Shown here in pieces: positions 1 through 8,904 of a stretch of DNA of 25,651 bases. The number at the start of each line of letters is the position of its first letter. The first letter of the stretch is position 1. The stretch lies in NCBI GenBank assembly GCA_963997635.1, contig CAXEND010000020.1, forward strand, positions 1-25,651, in the 5' to 3' direction. Origin of the DNA: GCA-2728135 sp002728135. GTDB taxonomy: Bacteria > Pseudomonadota > Alphaproteobacteria > UBA828. The notes below the pieces were generated by a model. That model was not told where the DNA came from and ran no database searches. It saw nothing but the letters and a program-made list of their open reading frames with translations. The translations under genes were made by a program, and so were the position numbers.

Positions 1-55
1 ATCAGGTGCTAGAATCTCAATATTAGTAGGATTTAAATCTCCAGATAATAATGAT
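1..55. repeat. Direct repeat, copy at the window edge (identical to 427-481)
   Basis: The first 55 bases match 427-481 without mismatch, and identity stops abruptly at base 56. The spacing of 426 bases is 142 codons, so both copies are read in the same frame of the DUF3971-like gene. The repeat may extend past the window edge. An exact repeat beginning at base 1 and 55 long also fits the overlap left at contig ends by a short-read assembler using k = 55. Confidence 0.93.
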
Positions 56-804
56 TGGCTGTTAAAACCAACAGAGACTTTTAATGCATAGACCACCACT
101 TCTCCATTAGAATCATAGGCACGCAAATCATCCGCTTCAAAATAACTTTTCCCTGTAGCTTCTTCTGACCCAAGTTCAAAAACAAAATCTGCTTTGGGCA
201 CCCGCCACTTGAGTCCCTCCTGATGGTCTTCAAGACTAATATCTGCATTTCGTATAGCTACACTATCCAGACCCCCTAACCTACTACCCTCAGTTTTACG
301 ATCACTAATAAATTGTTCCATTAAATAACTGAAATCACTACCGTTTGATAATACCCCTTCTTCCAGTTCTTTTGGATTGCCAGAATCAAAAACTATATGT
401 CCTGATTTATTACGAGCTAATCTAATATCAGGTGCTAGAATCTCAATATTAGTAGGATTTAAATCTCCAGATAATAATGATAAAGCACTAAGTCCTATGG
501 AAACACGTGGTAAATGAGCAACTTCTTGTCCATCTGAGTTAAAAACTTTCATTTCAACTGCTAAAATATCTAGTGACCTGTCCCAACCTTCCCAACTGAG
601 AATTGTGTCAGAAAATGTTATTGTGTAATCAGAGTTTGGAGAACTGAAAGAATCTTCTAAATATGGTCCCAGAAATCCAATTGATATAGGGCCACTTGAT
701 AATCTCCAAGCAGCTAAAGCAAAAAGGACTACCAAACCAGCAAATAACACTGCTAGAATTTTAAGTGCCAAGTTGGCTTTCTTTCTTTTCACAGAGCGCG
801 GCAT
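1..804 (-). CDS. DUF3971 / AsmA-like (YhdP/TamB-type) membrane-anchored protein, N-terminal part (truncated by window edge)
   Basis: The frame is open from an ATG at 804-802 to the window edge (268 codons, no stop), so only the N-terminus is present. A basic start (MPRSVKRKK) precedes one membrane segment at about residues 12-33. The rest is periplasmic and contains the SWEGW motif (70-74), followed by a beta-rich region (LPRVSIGLSALSLLSGDL, about 98-115). This pattern is typical of alphaproteobacterial DUF3971/AsmA-like proteins, a superfamily linked to bridging the envelope and lipid transport; that role is inferred from family. A GGGAA stretch just upstream can serve as ribosome binding site. 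The gene is divergent from glnE, a common alphaproteobacterial neighbour. Oddly, residues 109-126 recur exactly as 251-268, from a 55-base identical DNA repeat, and the residues just before each copy are also similar. The distal part may therefore be a real internal duplication or an assembly join. Confidence 0.8.
   Translation of the reverse strand, partial: MPRSVKRKKANLALKILAVLFAGLVVLFALAAWRLSSGPISIGFLGPYLEDSFSSPNSDYTITFSDTILSWEGWDRSLDILAVEMKVFNSDGQEVAHLPRVSIGLSALSLLSGDLNPTNIEILAPDIRLARNKSGHIVFDSGNPKELEEGVLSNGSDFSYLMEQFISDRKTEGSRLGGLDSVAIRNADISLEDHQEGLKWRVPKADFVFELGSEEATGKSYFEADDLRAYDSNGEVVVYALKVSVGFNSQSLLSGDLNPTNIEILAPD
427..481. repeat. Direct repeat, internal copy (identical to 1-55)
   Basis: This is the second copy of the 55-base exact repeat. 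It encodes SLLSGDLNPTNIEILAPD (residues 109-126 of the minus-strand gene). The reading frame is the same as at 1-55, so the peptide is repeated too. Confidence 0.93.
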
Positions 805-893
805 ACGTTCCCTGTCTTGACCAGCCCCCCCTCATCGAGCAGGGTAGTGTTTATAAGTTAATACGAGATAGCCTTTAATACGATGCACGGGCA

Positions 894-3839
894 ATGGTTA
901 AAATTAATTTTATAGAACAACAAGGCGATATTCCTGACCCAACTTTTAATGATCGAGCTCTCATAGAACTTGAATCATGGAAAGAACACGCCCTAACAAC
1001 TAAAAATTATTCATCAACAATTATTGCTGAAATATTAGAAAATCCAAGTGTTAAAGAGCTTTTACTGGCAATTTTTGGTAATAGTCAATTCTTAACTCAA
1101 TCTCTATGGCATGAACCTGAAATATTTCACTCAGCAGTAATACATGGTCTAGATGAAACAGCAATCAAGATATTATCATCAATACAAGAAACTACTTTCT
1201 GGAAAGCAAAACCGGATTTAGTATCAAAAAACTTGCGAATCGCAAAAAGAAGATTCTCTTTACTTGTAGCAATTGGTGATATTTCAGGATTCTGGAGTCT
1301 AGATATTGTTCTAAGAATGCTAAGCGACTTTGCAGACTGTACGGTCGAGTCTGCGTTAGCAAATGTCCTCTATCAAGCCTCACTTAAAGGCAACCACCCA
1401 GAACTATCAGAAGAAAACCCAACAAAAGATTCTGGGATTGCAATATTAGGAATGGGTAAACTTGGGGCAAAAGAACTCAATTACTCTAGTGATATAGATC
1501 TCATCGTTTTATTTGATGAAAAAAAATTACAGTGGCGATCAACTAAATCAATTCAGCACGATCTCCACCGTATTACTCTTGATTTAATAAAATTATTAAG
1601 CTCTAGAACAAAATATGGATATGTATTTCGAACAGATCTTCGATTGCGGCCAGATGCTGGAGCCTCACCACTTGCCGTTTCAACAGCCGCTGCGGAACGA
1701 TACTATGAAAATTTAGGACAGAATTGGGAAAGAGCAGCAATGATTAAAGCACGAGCAATAGCAGGAGATAAAACAGTTGCAAATAATATTTTAAAAACTC
1801 TAATACCTTTTATTTGGAGAAAGAATCTTGATTTTTCAGCAATACAAGATATTCACTCGATTAAAAGACAAATAAACGCTCACAGTGGACATCAAGAAAT
1901 TGCCGTTGCCGGACATAATATTAAAGTAGGACGTGGTGGCATTCGTGAAATTGAGTTTTATGCTCAAACTCAACAATTAATATGGGGTGGCAAGGATGAG
2001 TCTCTTAGAGCTAGAGGAACCTGCGATTCTTTAAGAGCACTTGCAGAAGCTGGACGCACAGAGATTAATGCAGCAAACGACCTCATTTCAGCCTATTATT
2101 TTCTTAGACATCTAGAACATCGCTTGCAAATGGTAGCTGATGAGCAAACACACACAATCCCATTATCATCGGAGAAAATAAGACATCTATCAATTTTTTC
2201 TGGATTTAATGACACAGAAAAATTTACTAGTGCGTTGACCAGTAATCTTAAAATTGTTGAAACTCATTACGCTAAACTATTTGAAGAATCACCAAGCCTA
2301 GGTAGAACTGGAAATCTAGTTTTTACAGGGACGGAAGATGACCCTGATACCATCTCAACTCTTAAAACCATGGGCTTTTCAGATGGAAGTGCAATCGCCA
2401 CGACTATTCGCGGCTGGCATCACGGAAGAGTCAAATCAACCCGTAGCACAAGAGCCCGTGAGCTGCTAACAGAACTAATGCCCCAATTTTTAACAGCTCT
2501 ATCAGAAACAGTGGATGCAGATTCTGCCTTCTTCCATTTCAATAATTTTATGACGAATCTTCCATCTGGCGTGCAATTATTCTCTTTATTTCATGCCAAT
2601 CCCAAGTTATTAAAATTACTTGCAGAGGTAATGGGTAGTGCTCCTAGCCTAGCCCAACAACTTAGTCGAAACCCAGAACTCTTAGATGGCTTATTAACGG
2701 GCGATTTTTATGCAAAATTATCAAACAAAGTCGACCTAGAAAGTCAGCTAGATGAAAAACTAATCCATGCCAGAGATTATGAAGATATTCTAGATATAAC
2801 TAGGAGATGGACGCATGAAACTCATTTTCAAATAGGGATGCAGTTACTTAGGGGAATAATCGATGGATATTCCTCTGGGTTAGCATTAACTGATGTGGCT
2901 GACGTAGTTTTAAAGTGCCTTCTACCACATGTAGAAAAAACATTTATTGAACAACATGGAAAGATCCCTGGTGGAGATATGGGCATTGTTGCTATGGGAA
3001 AACATGGTGGCCGTGAACTAACATTTTTATCAGACCTAGATCTAATATTTATTTATAAATCCCCCTATGGAGTTAGTTCAGTTTCTGATGGACATAAGCC
3101 GTTACTTGCAAGTCAGTATTTTGCTCGTCTTGCAAATCGAATCGTGAGTTCCTTAAATTCCCTTACCTCTGAAGGAAAACTTTATGATATTGATACAAGG
3201 CTAAGGCCATCAGGGAATGCAGGACCAATAGCCTCTGAATTATCTGGTTTTAAAAATTATTTTTTGAATGAAGCTTGGACTTGGGAACATATGGCATTAA
3301 CTCGAGCACGCTTTATAACAGGATCAAAAGAACTTGCCCATCAAATTAATAATATGCTTCATGAAATCTTATGTTCCCGCCGTGACACTAGTCAATTACG
3401 TAAAGATGTCGCAGAAATGCGCATAAAAATTCACAGGGAACGAAAAATTACGAACAAATGGAAACTCCAGAATATAAGAGGCGGGTTGGTTGATATAGAG
3501 TTTATTACTCAATATTTACAATTACTCTATGCGTCAGATAATCCAGATATATTGTCAACTGAAACAACTCTTGCATTAAATAATTTAGTCAAATCTGGAC
3601 TTCTAAAAAAAGATGTGGGTAATGACCTAGAGAATGCAAGAAATTATTATAAGAATATTCAGTCTCTTTTGAGACTCACTGTTGGAATGGACAGAAACCC
3701 TGATAAATTTCCAGAAGCTTTGCGTGAACGTTTAATACGTCAAAGTCAAAATACAAACACTTTCAAGGACGTAGAAGATACACTTGATTTGTATCAACGA
3801 GAAGTTTTTGAGAAACACTATAAAAATATAATAGAATAA
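894..3839 (+). CDS. glnE: Bifunctional glutamine synthetase adenylyltransferase/deadenylase GlnE
   Basis: This 981-residue cytoplasmic enzyme would attach AMP to glutamine synthetase, and remove it, under PII control, tuning ammonia assimilation. Two nucleotidyltransferase domains are visible. The N-terminal one has GMGKLG (186-191), SDIDL (199-203, metal ligands D200 and D202) and a TDLRLRPDA segment near 245. The C-terminal one has AMGKHGGREL near 700, SDLDL with D714 and D716, and DTRLRPSG near 766. Both Asp pairs are intact, so both activities should be retained. Length is normal for the alphaproteobacterial family. The start is the first ATG after an in-frame stop at 876-878; the ribosome binding site is weak. 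The peroxiredoxin gene follows 50 bases downstream, a recurrent pairing in this group. Confidence 0.96.
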   Translation: MVKINFIEQQGDIPDPTFNDRALIELESWKEHALTTKNYSSTIIAEILENPSVKELLLAIFGNSQFLTQSLWHEPEIFHSAVIHGLDETAIKILSSIQETTFWKAKPDLVSKNLRIAKRRFSLLVAIGDISGFWSLDIVLRMLSDFADCTVESALANVLYQASLKGNHPELSEENPTKDSGIAILGMGKLGAKELNYSSDIDLIVLFDEKKLQWRSTKSIQHDLHRITLDLIKLLSSRTKYGYVFRTDLRLRPDAGASPLAVSTAAAERYYENLGQNWERAAMIKARAIAGDKTVANNILKTLIPFIWRKNLDFSAIQDIHSIKRQINAHSGHQEIAVAGHNIKVGRGGIREIEFYAQTQQLIWGGKDESLRARGTCDSLRALAEAGRTEINAANDLISAYYFLRHLEHRLQMVADEQTHTIPLSSEKIRHLSIFSGFNDTEKFTSALTSNLKIVETHYAKLFEESPSLGRTGNLVFTGTEDDPDTISTLKTMGFSDGSAIATTIRGWHHGRVKSTRSTRARELLTELMPQFLTALSETVDADSAFFHFNNFMTNLPSGVQLFSLFHANPKLLKLLAEVMGSAPSLAQQLSRNPELLDGLLTGDFYAKLSNKVDLESQLDEKLIHARDYEDILDITRRWTHETHFQIGMQLLRGIIDGYSSGLALTDVADVVLKCLLPHVEKTFIEQHGKIPGGDMGIVAMGKHGGRELTFLSDLDLIFIYKSPYGVSSVSDGHKPLLASQYFARLANRIVSSLNSLTSEGKLYDIDTRLRPSGNAGPIASELSGFKNYFLNEAWTWEHMALTRARFITGSKELAHQINNMLHEILCSRRDTSQLRKDVAEMRIKIHRERKITNKWKLQNIRGGLVDIEFITQYLQLLYASDNPDILSTETTLALNNLVKSGLLKKDVGNDLENARNYYKNIQSLLRLTVGMDRNPDKFPEALRERLIRQSQNTNTFKDVEDTLDLYQREVFEKHYKNIIE

Positions 3840-3889
3840 CGAGCAAGCAATTACTTTATCAATAATATCTTAAATAAGGATAATCAAAA

Positions 3890-4360
3890 ATGACTAGTTT
3901 GTTAAATGAAGGAGATAAAGCTCCCGTCTTTACTGCAATGTCTGACGGTGATAGATCACTAAACTCTAATGAATTAAGGGGTAAAGTTGTTGTTCTCTTC
4001 TTTTACCCTAAAGATGACACACCTGGCTGCACAAAAGAAAGTTGTGGTTTTTCAGATTTAGTAAATGAGTTTAAAATGCATAATGCTGTAATCATTGGGG
4101 TTTCAAAAGATTCTATCGATCGCCACAATAGGTTTAAAGAAAAATATAATTTAAAATTTGATTTAATATCTGATGAAGAGGGTTCACTCTGTGAATCTTT
4201 CGGCACCTGGAAAGAGAAAAAAAATTATGGCAGGACATATATGGGTATTGAGCGTTCAACTTTTATAATTGATGAAGAAGGAAAAATTATAAAAATATGG
4301 CGTAAAGTTAGGGTAAATGGGCATGTTGAAGAGGTATTGGATTTTATAAAAGGTATTTAG
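3890..4360 (+). CDS. bcp: Thioredoxin-dependent thiol peroxidase, BCP/PrxQ-type peroxiredoxin
   Basis: This 156-residue cytoplasmic enzyme reduces hydrogen peroxide and organic hydroperoxides and is recycled by thioredoxin. The PKDDTPGCTKESC motif contains the peroxidatic C47 and, five residues later, the resolving C52, the atypical 2-Cys layout of the PrxQ class. T44 and P45 complete the active-site loop. The FYPKDDTPGCT block and the STFIIDEEGKI strand are family hallmarks, and the length is typical. AAGGA at 3876-3880 lies nine bases before the ATG. It lies between glnE and the DUF455 gene on the same strand, with gaps of 50 and 36 bases, so co-transcription is likely. Confidence 0.95.
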   Translation: MTSLLNEGDKAPVFTAMSDGDRSLNSNELRGKVVVLFFYPKDDTPGCTKESCGFSDLVNEFKMHNAVIIGVSKDSIDRHNRFKEKYNLKFDLISDEEGSLCESFGTWKEKKNYGRTYMGIERSTFIIDEEGKIIKIWRKVRVNGHVEEVLDFIKGI

Positions 4361-4396
4361 AATAAATTACAAATATTTATTCTTTTAAATTTTAAT

Positions 4397-5230
4397 ATGA
4401 AAAATAATTTTTTTAAAAAACCCTGCCTTGGATCTTCAGCATGTCAAATTCTATTAACATCTGATCCAACTAAAAAACTTAATCTAAGTTTTAATGCCAT
4501 TAAAGCATGGAAGAATGGACAATTAGACAAGCCAAGTAAATACTCTGTGCCCCCTCAATTTCCTGCAAAAGGCTTAAGACCTGAGTTAATTGAACCTAGC
4601 CAAATGCCAAAACGAAAAGGCAACTCAAAACATTCTCGTGCAATGTTATTGCACACTATAGCACATATTGAATTCACTGCTATTAACCTAGCTTGGGACA
4701 TTATAGTCAGATTTAATTTTACCAAATGGCCAAAAGCGTTCTATGACGATTGGATTACCGTAGCTGAAGACGAAACACGTCATTTTAAATTGATCTCGAA
4801 AAGACTTAAGGATCTAGGAATAGAATATGGTGATTTACCTGCAAACAAGGGGCTATGGAACACAGCGTTTGATACATATCATGATCCAATAGCTAGACTA
4901 GCAAAAGTACCCTTGGCTCTTGAAGCTCGGGCACTAGATGTAACCCCAGGAATGACAAATCGTCTTCGCAATGCAGGGGATCATAAAAGCGCGAATATAA
5001 TAGAAATAATAGCTAAAGATGAAATAGAGCACGTAAAAGTCGGATGGTATTGGTTCAAATGGATATGCGAGAAAAAAAAATTAACACCAAGAAAAACATT
5101 CGAGTCTGTTACAGGAAATTATATTACAATACCATCCAAGCCGGCATTTAATTTTGTTGCCAGAAAAAAAGCAGGGCTGCCTGATTTTCTTTGCAAACAA
5201 AATACTTTTTCTAATTTATTTAAATACTAA
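4397..5230 (+). CDS. DUF455 family ferritin-like protein
   Basis: This 277-residue soluble protein belongs to DUF455, a ferritin-like helical-bundle family often found next to glnE and bcp in alphaproteobacteria. Potential di-metal ligands appear in four helices: E92 (AHIEFTAINLAWD), E126 with H129 (EDETRHF), E176 (LALEARALD) and E209 with H212 (DEIEH). The two ExxH pairs support a ferritin-like dimetal site. Its reaction is not established; a link to peroxide or iron handling is an inference from the neighbouring peroxiredoxin. The stretch before the ATG is AT-only with no clear ribosome binding site, but the protein aligns with the family from near its N-terminus. Its 3' end faces prfB with a gap of only 13 bases. 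Confidence 0.88.
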   Translation: MKNNFFKKPCLGSSACQILLTSDPTKKLNLSFNAIKAWKNGQLDKPSKYSVPPQFPAKGLRPELIEPSQMPKRKGNSKHSRAMLLHTIAHIEFTAINLAWDIIVRFNFTKWPKAFYDDWITVAEDETRHFKLISKRLKDLGIEYGDLPANKGLWNTAFDTYHDPIARLAKVPLALEARALDVTPGMTNRLRNAGDHKSANIIEIIAKDEIEHVKVGWYWFKWICEKKKLTPRKTFESVTGNYITIPSKPAFNFVARKKAGLPDFLCKQNTFSNLFKY

Positions 5231-5243
5231 AAAAATTTGCAAA

Positions 5244-6357
5244 TTAATTACTTGTGATTACCCCAATTCGCTGAGATAAAGCTGCAGCCATAAATTCATC
5301 TAAATCACCATCAAGTACAACCTGGGGGTTGGTATGTTCATAGTTTGTGCGTAAATCTTTTACTAATTGGTAGGGCTGAAGAACATATGAACGAATCTGA
5401 TGACCCCACCCTATTTCAGCTTTTTGCTCATTCAGGGCATTTAATTCATCTTCTCTTCTTTGTAGTTCTTTTTCATATAGACGTGCCCTTAGCATACTCA
5501 TAGCCGCCGATCTATTCCTATGTTGGGACCTCTCGGCTTGGCATTGAACCACAATTCCTGTAGGAATGTGGGTAATTCTAACCGCACTATCAGTTCTATT
5601 TACATGTTGTCCACCTGCACCTGATGCCCTGTAAGTATCAATTCGGAGATCCTTTTCTTGAATATCAACCTCAACCTCGTCATCCACAACTGGATAAACC
5701 CATATAGAAGCAAAACTAGTATGACGACGAGAGCTTGAATCAAAAGGAGAAATACGAACCAAACGATGCACACCGCTCTCAGTTTTAAGCCATCCGTAGG
5801 CATTTAATCCCTTAATACAAATTGTTGCAGATTTTATACCTGCTTCTTCACCCGGGCTTTCCTCGACCCATTCTAGTGCATATTGGTGTGAATCTGCCCA
5901 TCTACTATACATACGAACTAACATTTCTGCCCAATCCTGAGCCTCAGTCCCTCCTGCTCCTGCATGAACCTCAAGATAACAGTTATTTGTATCAGCTTCT
6001 CCTGACAACAGACTTTCTAACTCTAATGTTTTAACAACTTTCTTAAGTGAGCTTAATAAAGATTCAGCTTCTTCATAAGTTGCATTATCGTCTTCTTCTT
6101 CAGCAAGTTCCACCAAGGCTATAGCATCAGAGAATTCTTCATTTATTTCATTGTATCGATTTAATGATGTTTCAATTTTTGTTCGATTACGCATAAGCTC
6201 TTGGGCTTCAGCTTGATTTTTCCAAAAGTCTGGTTTTTCTAATTTTGCATTTAAATCAGTTAACTGCATCTTGACTTTTTCAGGGTCAAAGATGCCTCCT
6301 CAGCAATTCAATAGACTGCTTAATTTCATCAATTAGAGTAATGATTTCTGCTCGCAT
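5244..6357 (-). CDS. prfB: Peptide chain release factor 2 (RF2), made by programmed +1 frameshift
   Basis: RF2 recognises UGA and UAA stop codons and triggers peptide release. The gene begins at ATG 6357-6355 and reads MRAEIITLIDEIKQSIELLR, then RHL, then an in-frame TGA at 6288-6286. Shifting +1 by skipping T6288 continues as DPEKVKMQLTDLNAKL to the stop at 5244. The product is 370 residues, the usual RF2 length. The SPF stop-codon recognition tripeptide is at about 203-205 and the catalytic GGQ at about 248-250. An internal ATG at 6269 opens the main frame but would remove the conserved N-terminal helix and cannot explain the intact shift site. The gene lies 30 bases after mrcA, the usual alphaproteobacterial order, and is probably co-transcribed with it. 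Confidence 0.96.
6285..6300 (-). promoter_or_regulatory. prfB: prfB programmed +1 frameshift signal (internal SD + CTT TGA C)
   Basis: Reading the minus strand, AGGAGG (6300-6295), CAT, CTT, TGA (6288-6286) and C follow one another. This is the classic autoregulatory RF2 site: a Shine-Dalgarno-like element three bases before the CTT slippery codon and a UGA followed by C. Low RF2 slows termination at UGA and favours slipping into the +1 frame. The spacing equals that of the Escherichia coli site. Confidence 0.96.
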
Positions 6358-6387
6358 ATTCGTAATTCCAAAATATAAGATTGAATA

Positions 6388-8838
6388 TTAATATATTCCC
6401 CCAAGTCCTTCTTTCAGGCCTTCTCTAAATAACAAAGTATCTTCATTAAAGTCCTGTTGGAAATTTTTTCTGTTTTTAAATGGCTCCGTATCAGACCTAA
6501 ATGCTTCAACTATCACATCCTTAGTTTCCTGATCAGCTCTTTCGCCAGTGTGCCTGTCTATTCTTATAAACTGTATTCCAGGTGGAACTCTGAAGGGTAT
6601 AGCAGGACTATTCTCTAAACTTTTCATCATGAAATCCCTAAAAATTGGAGCTGCTACTTTACCACCCGACTCTTTCTTGCCAAGACTTTGAGGCATATCG
6701 TATCCGACAAAGACACCTACAGCTAAGTCAGGTGAAAAACCTACAAACCAAGCATCTAGAAAACCATTCGTGGTTCCTGTCTTTCCCCCTAAAGTTTTAC
6801 CTACATCTCTTACAATTTTTCCTGTACCCCTTTTTACCACACCTTCTAACATGGAAACAATCTGATATGCACTCTGTGGATCTACAAGTTGTTCCCTTGA
6901 ATCATCAAGTGGTAAAGGGTTAATTCCATCATAATGTTTAACTATACATTTGATACAATCCCTTGTGTCACGCTTAAATATAGTTATTCCATTTTTGTCT
7001 TGTATTCTTTCAATCATGGAGGCGGTTATTTTACGACCACCATTTACAAGCATGCCATATGCTGATGTCAAATTTATTAGATTTGTAAGACCAGTTCCAA
7101 GTGCAGCTGAGGGATGAATAGAAGCGACTTTGCTTATTCCAAATTTTTTCACATAATCTCCCAGAGTCTGGTGGCCTAAGGTTTGTGCAACTCTGACAGT
7201 CATCAAATTTTGTGATTTTTCAAGACCTAATCTTAAGGTACTCAGGCCATAGAAACGATTTGAATAATTTTTAGGCTTCCATTTTGGTAAATTAGGACCC
7301 TGATCTACAACAACTGGAGCATCTAAAACTTTACTTGCAGGGGTTAAGCCGTTCTCAATTGCTGCCAAATAAACAAATGGTTTGAAAGATGAACCAGGTT
7401 GGCGATTTGCCTGCGTGGCTCTATTAAATTCACTACGATTATAATCGAAACCACCCACCATTGCTAAAACTCTTCCGCTATGAGGGTCAAGTGCAACCAA
7501 TGCTCCTTCTACCTCAACTGGTTGACGCAAATAAAACTCTTTTGATCGGCTATTAATAGGCTCGACAAAAACAATATCACCAATATTGAGGACTTCTCCG
7601 GGTGATTTTATTTTCTTATTATTAATCTGCTTTGCCCAAGATAGTTCCTCTAGTGTTATGTGTCCTTTAGTACCAGTTTTAGTTTCAATAAATGCCAAAT
7701 CTTTCGATTGTTTAATAACAACAGCTAATTCCCAATCTTCAGGAACAGTTGGGGTGTCAATTTTTTTTAAGGCTGATTCAATATTATCAAAATCGTCTTT
7801 TTTAAGTTGCCCGATAGAGCCACGCCATCCATGCCTTCTATCATAGTTAATTAAACCCTGCCTGAGCACTTTGTCTGCAATATACTGCAACCTTGGGTCT
7901 AGTGTAGTCTTTACTGACAAACCTCCTTCATACAAAGTGCTTTCACCAAATTTATTTATAAGCCACCTTCTAACTTCTTCAGTAAAGTATTTAGCAACAA
8001 CAAATGTTTCTTGTGGACGAGGGTTTAGTTGTAGAGATGAATTTTTAGCCTCTAATGACTCTTCACTTGTAATAAAACCATTCTCAAACATACGTTCTAT
8101 TACCCAATTGCGGCGTATGATTGCAGCTTCTTTTTTGTGAATTGGATGATAATTATTTGGAGCCTTTGGCAATGCGGCAAGAAAAGCTACTTCTGCTATG
8201 TCTAATTCTGATAAAGCCTTACCAAAATAGTTTAGAGAAGCAGCCGCAACTCCGTAAGATCTAAATCCAAGATAGATCTCATTAAGATAAAGCTCTAAAA
8301 TTCTATCCTTAGTGAAAGTCTTCTCAATTCTTATAGCAAGAATTGCTTCTTTAAATTTACGACTAAATGACGCTTCATTTGTTAAAAGAAAGTTTTTTGC
8401 CACCTGTTGTGTAATGGTTGAAGCACCAATAAGTTTTCGTTCACTATTAAGACTACCAAGATTTTTAATTACTGCACCAAATACACTAATGGGATCTACC
8501 CCAAAATGATCATAAAAATTACGATCCTCAGCGGATAGAAAAGCATCAATAACAATTCTAGGAGTTGCCTTTAAGGGAACATATATCCTTTTTTCAGTTG
8601 CATATTCATCTAGTAACCTACCATCACCTGTATATACTCTTGTCATTGTTGGAGGTGAATAAGTTGCAAGCTGTTGGTGATCTGGTAGGTCTCGACCAAA
8701 ATGATAGAAACCATAAGAGACAACACCAACTAATATTAAAAGGATTATTAGCCCCCCACTTCCTGCATAAATAAACCATCTAATAAATCGATTTTTTCTA
8801 GTTTTTATCTTTTTTATCTCTTTATCATCCACATTCAT
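6388..8838 (-). CDS. mrcA: Penicillin-binding protein 1A (bifunctional glycosyltransferase/transpeptidase)
   Basis: This class A PBP polymerises glycan strands from lipid II and crosslinks the stem peptides in the periplasm. In the 816 residues, a basic cytoplasmic tail precedes one membrane anchor (about 23-45). The GT51 glycosyltransferase domain follows with SAEDRNFYDHFG (catalytic E104), GASTITQQ (138-145) and RIEKTFTKDRILELYLNEIYLG (around 170-191). The transpeptidase domain has the SxxK nucleophile S483 with K486, SQN (542-544) and KTG (686-688). All catalytic motifs are intact and the length is normal. It lies between the amidase gene (upstream, 66-base gap) and prfB (downstream, 30-base gap) on one strand. 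Confidence 0.96.
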   Translation of the reverse strand: MNVDDKEIKKIKTRKNRFIRWFIYAGSGGLIILLILVGVVSYGFYHFGRDLPDHQQLATYSPPTMTRVYTGDGRLLDEYATEKRIYVPLKATPRIVIDAFLSAEDRNFYDHFGVDPISVFGAVIKNLGSLNSERKLIGASTITQQVAKNFLLTNEASFSRKFKEAILAIRIEKTFTKDRILELYLNEIYLGFRSYGVAAASLNYFGKALSELDIAEVAFLAALPKAPNNYHPIHKKEAAIIRRNWVIERMFENGFITSEESLEAKNSSLQLNPRPQETFVVAKYFTEEVRRWLINKFGESTLYEGGLSVKTTLDPRLQYIADKVLRQGLINYDRRHGWRGSIGQLKKDDFDNIESALKKIDTPTVPEDWELAVVIKQSKDLAFIETKTGTKGHITLEELSWAKQINNKKIKSPGEVLNIGDIVFVEPINSRSKEFYLRQPVEVEGALVALDPHSGRVLAMVGGFDYNRSEFNRATQANRQPGSSFKPFVYLAAIENGLTPASKVLDAPVVVDQGPNLPKWKPKNYSNRFYGLSTLRLGLEKSQNLMTVRVAQTLGHQTLGDYVKKFGISKVASIHPSAALGTGLTNLINLTSAYGMLVNGGRKITASMIERIQDKNGITIFKRDTRDCIKCIVKHYDGINPLPLDDSREQLVDPQSAYQIVSMLEGVVKRGTGKIVRDVGKTLGGKTGTTNGFLDAWFVGFSPDLAVGVFVGYDMPQSLGKKESGGKVAAPIFRDFMMKSLENSPAIPFRVPPGIQFIRIDRHTGERADQETKDVIVEAFRSDTEPFKNRKNFQQDFNEDTLLFREGLKEGLGGIY

Positions 8839-8904
8839 CCACCGATATTATTGTAGTTAATAATCTATCTTTTGTATAAAGAAATGTGGCAATCTTATGG
8901 CAAA

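Noticed and set aside
5234..5245. AATTTGCAAATT palindrome between DUF455 and prfB as a bidirectional terminator
   Set aside because: The stem is only six mostly A-T pairs without a loop and lacks a clear T run; it is expected by chance in such DNA.
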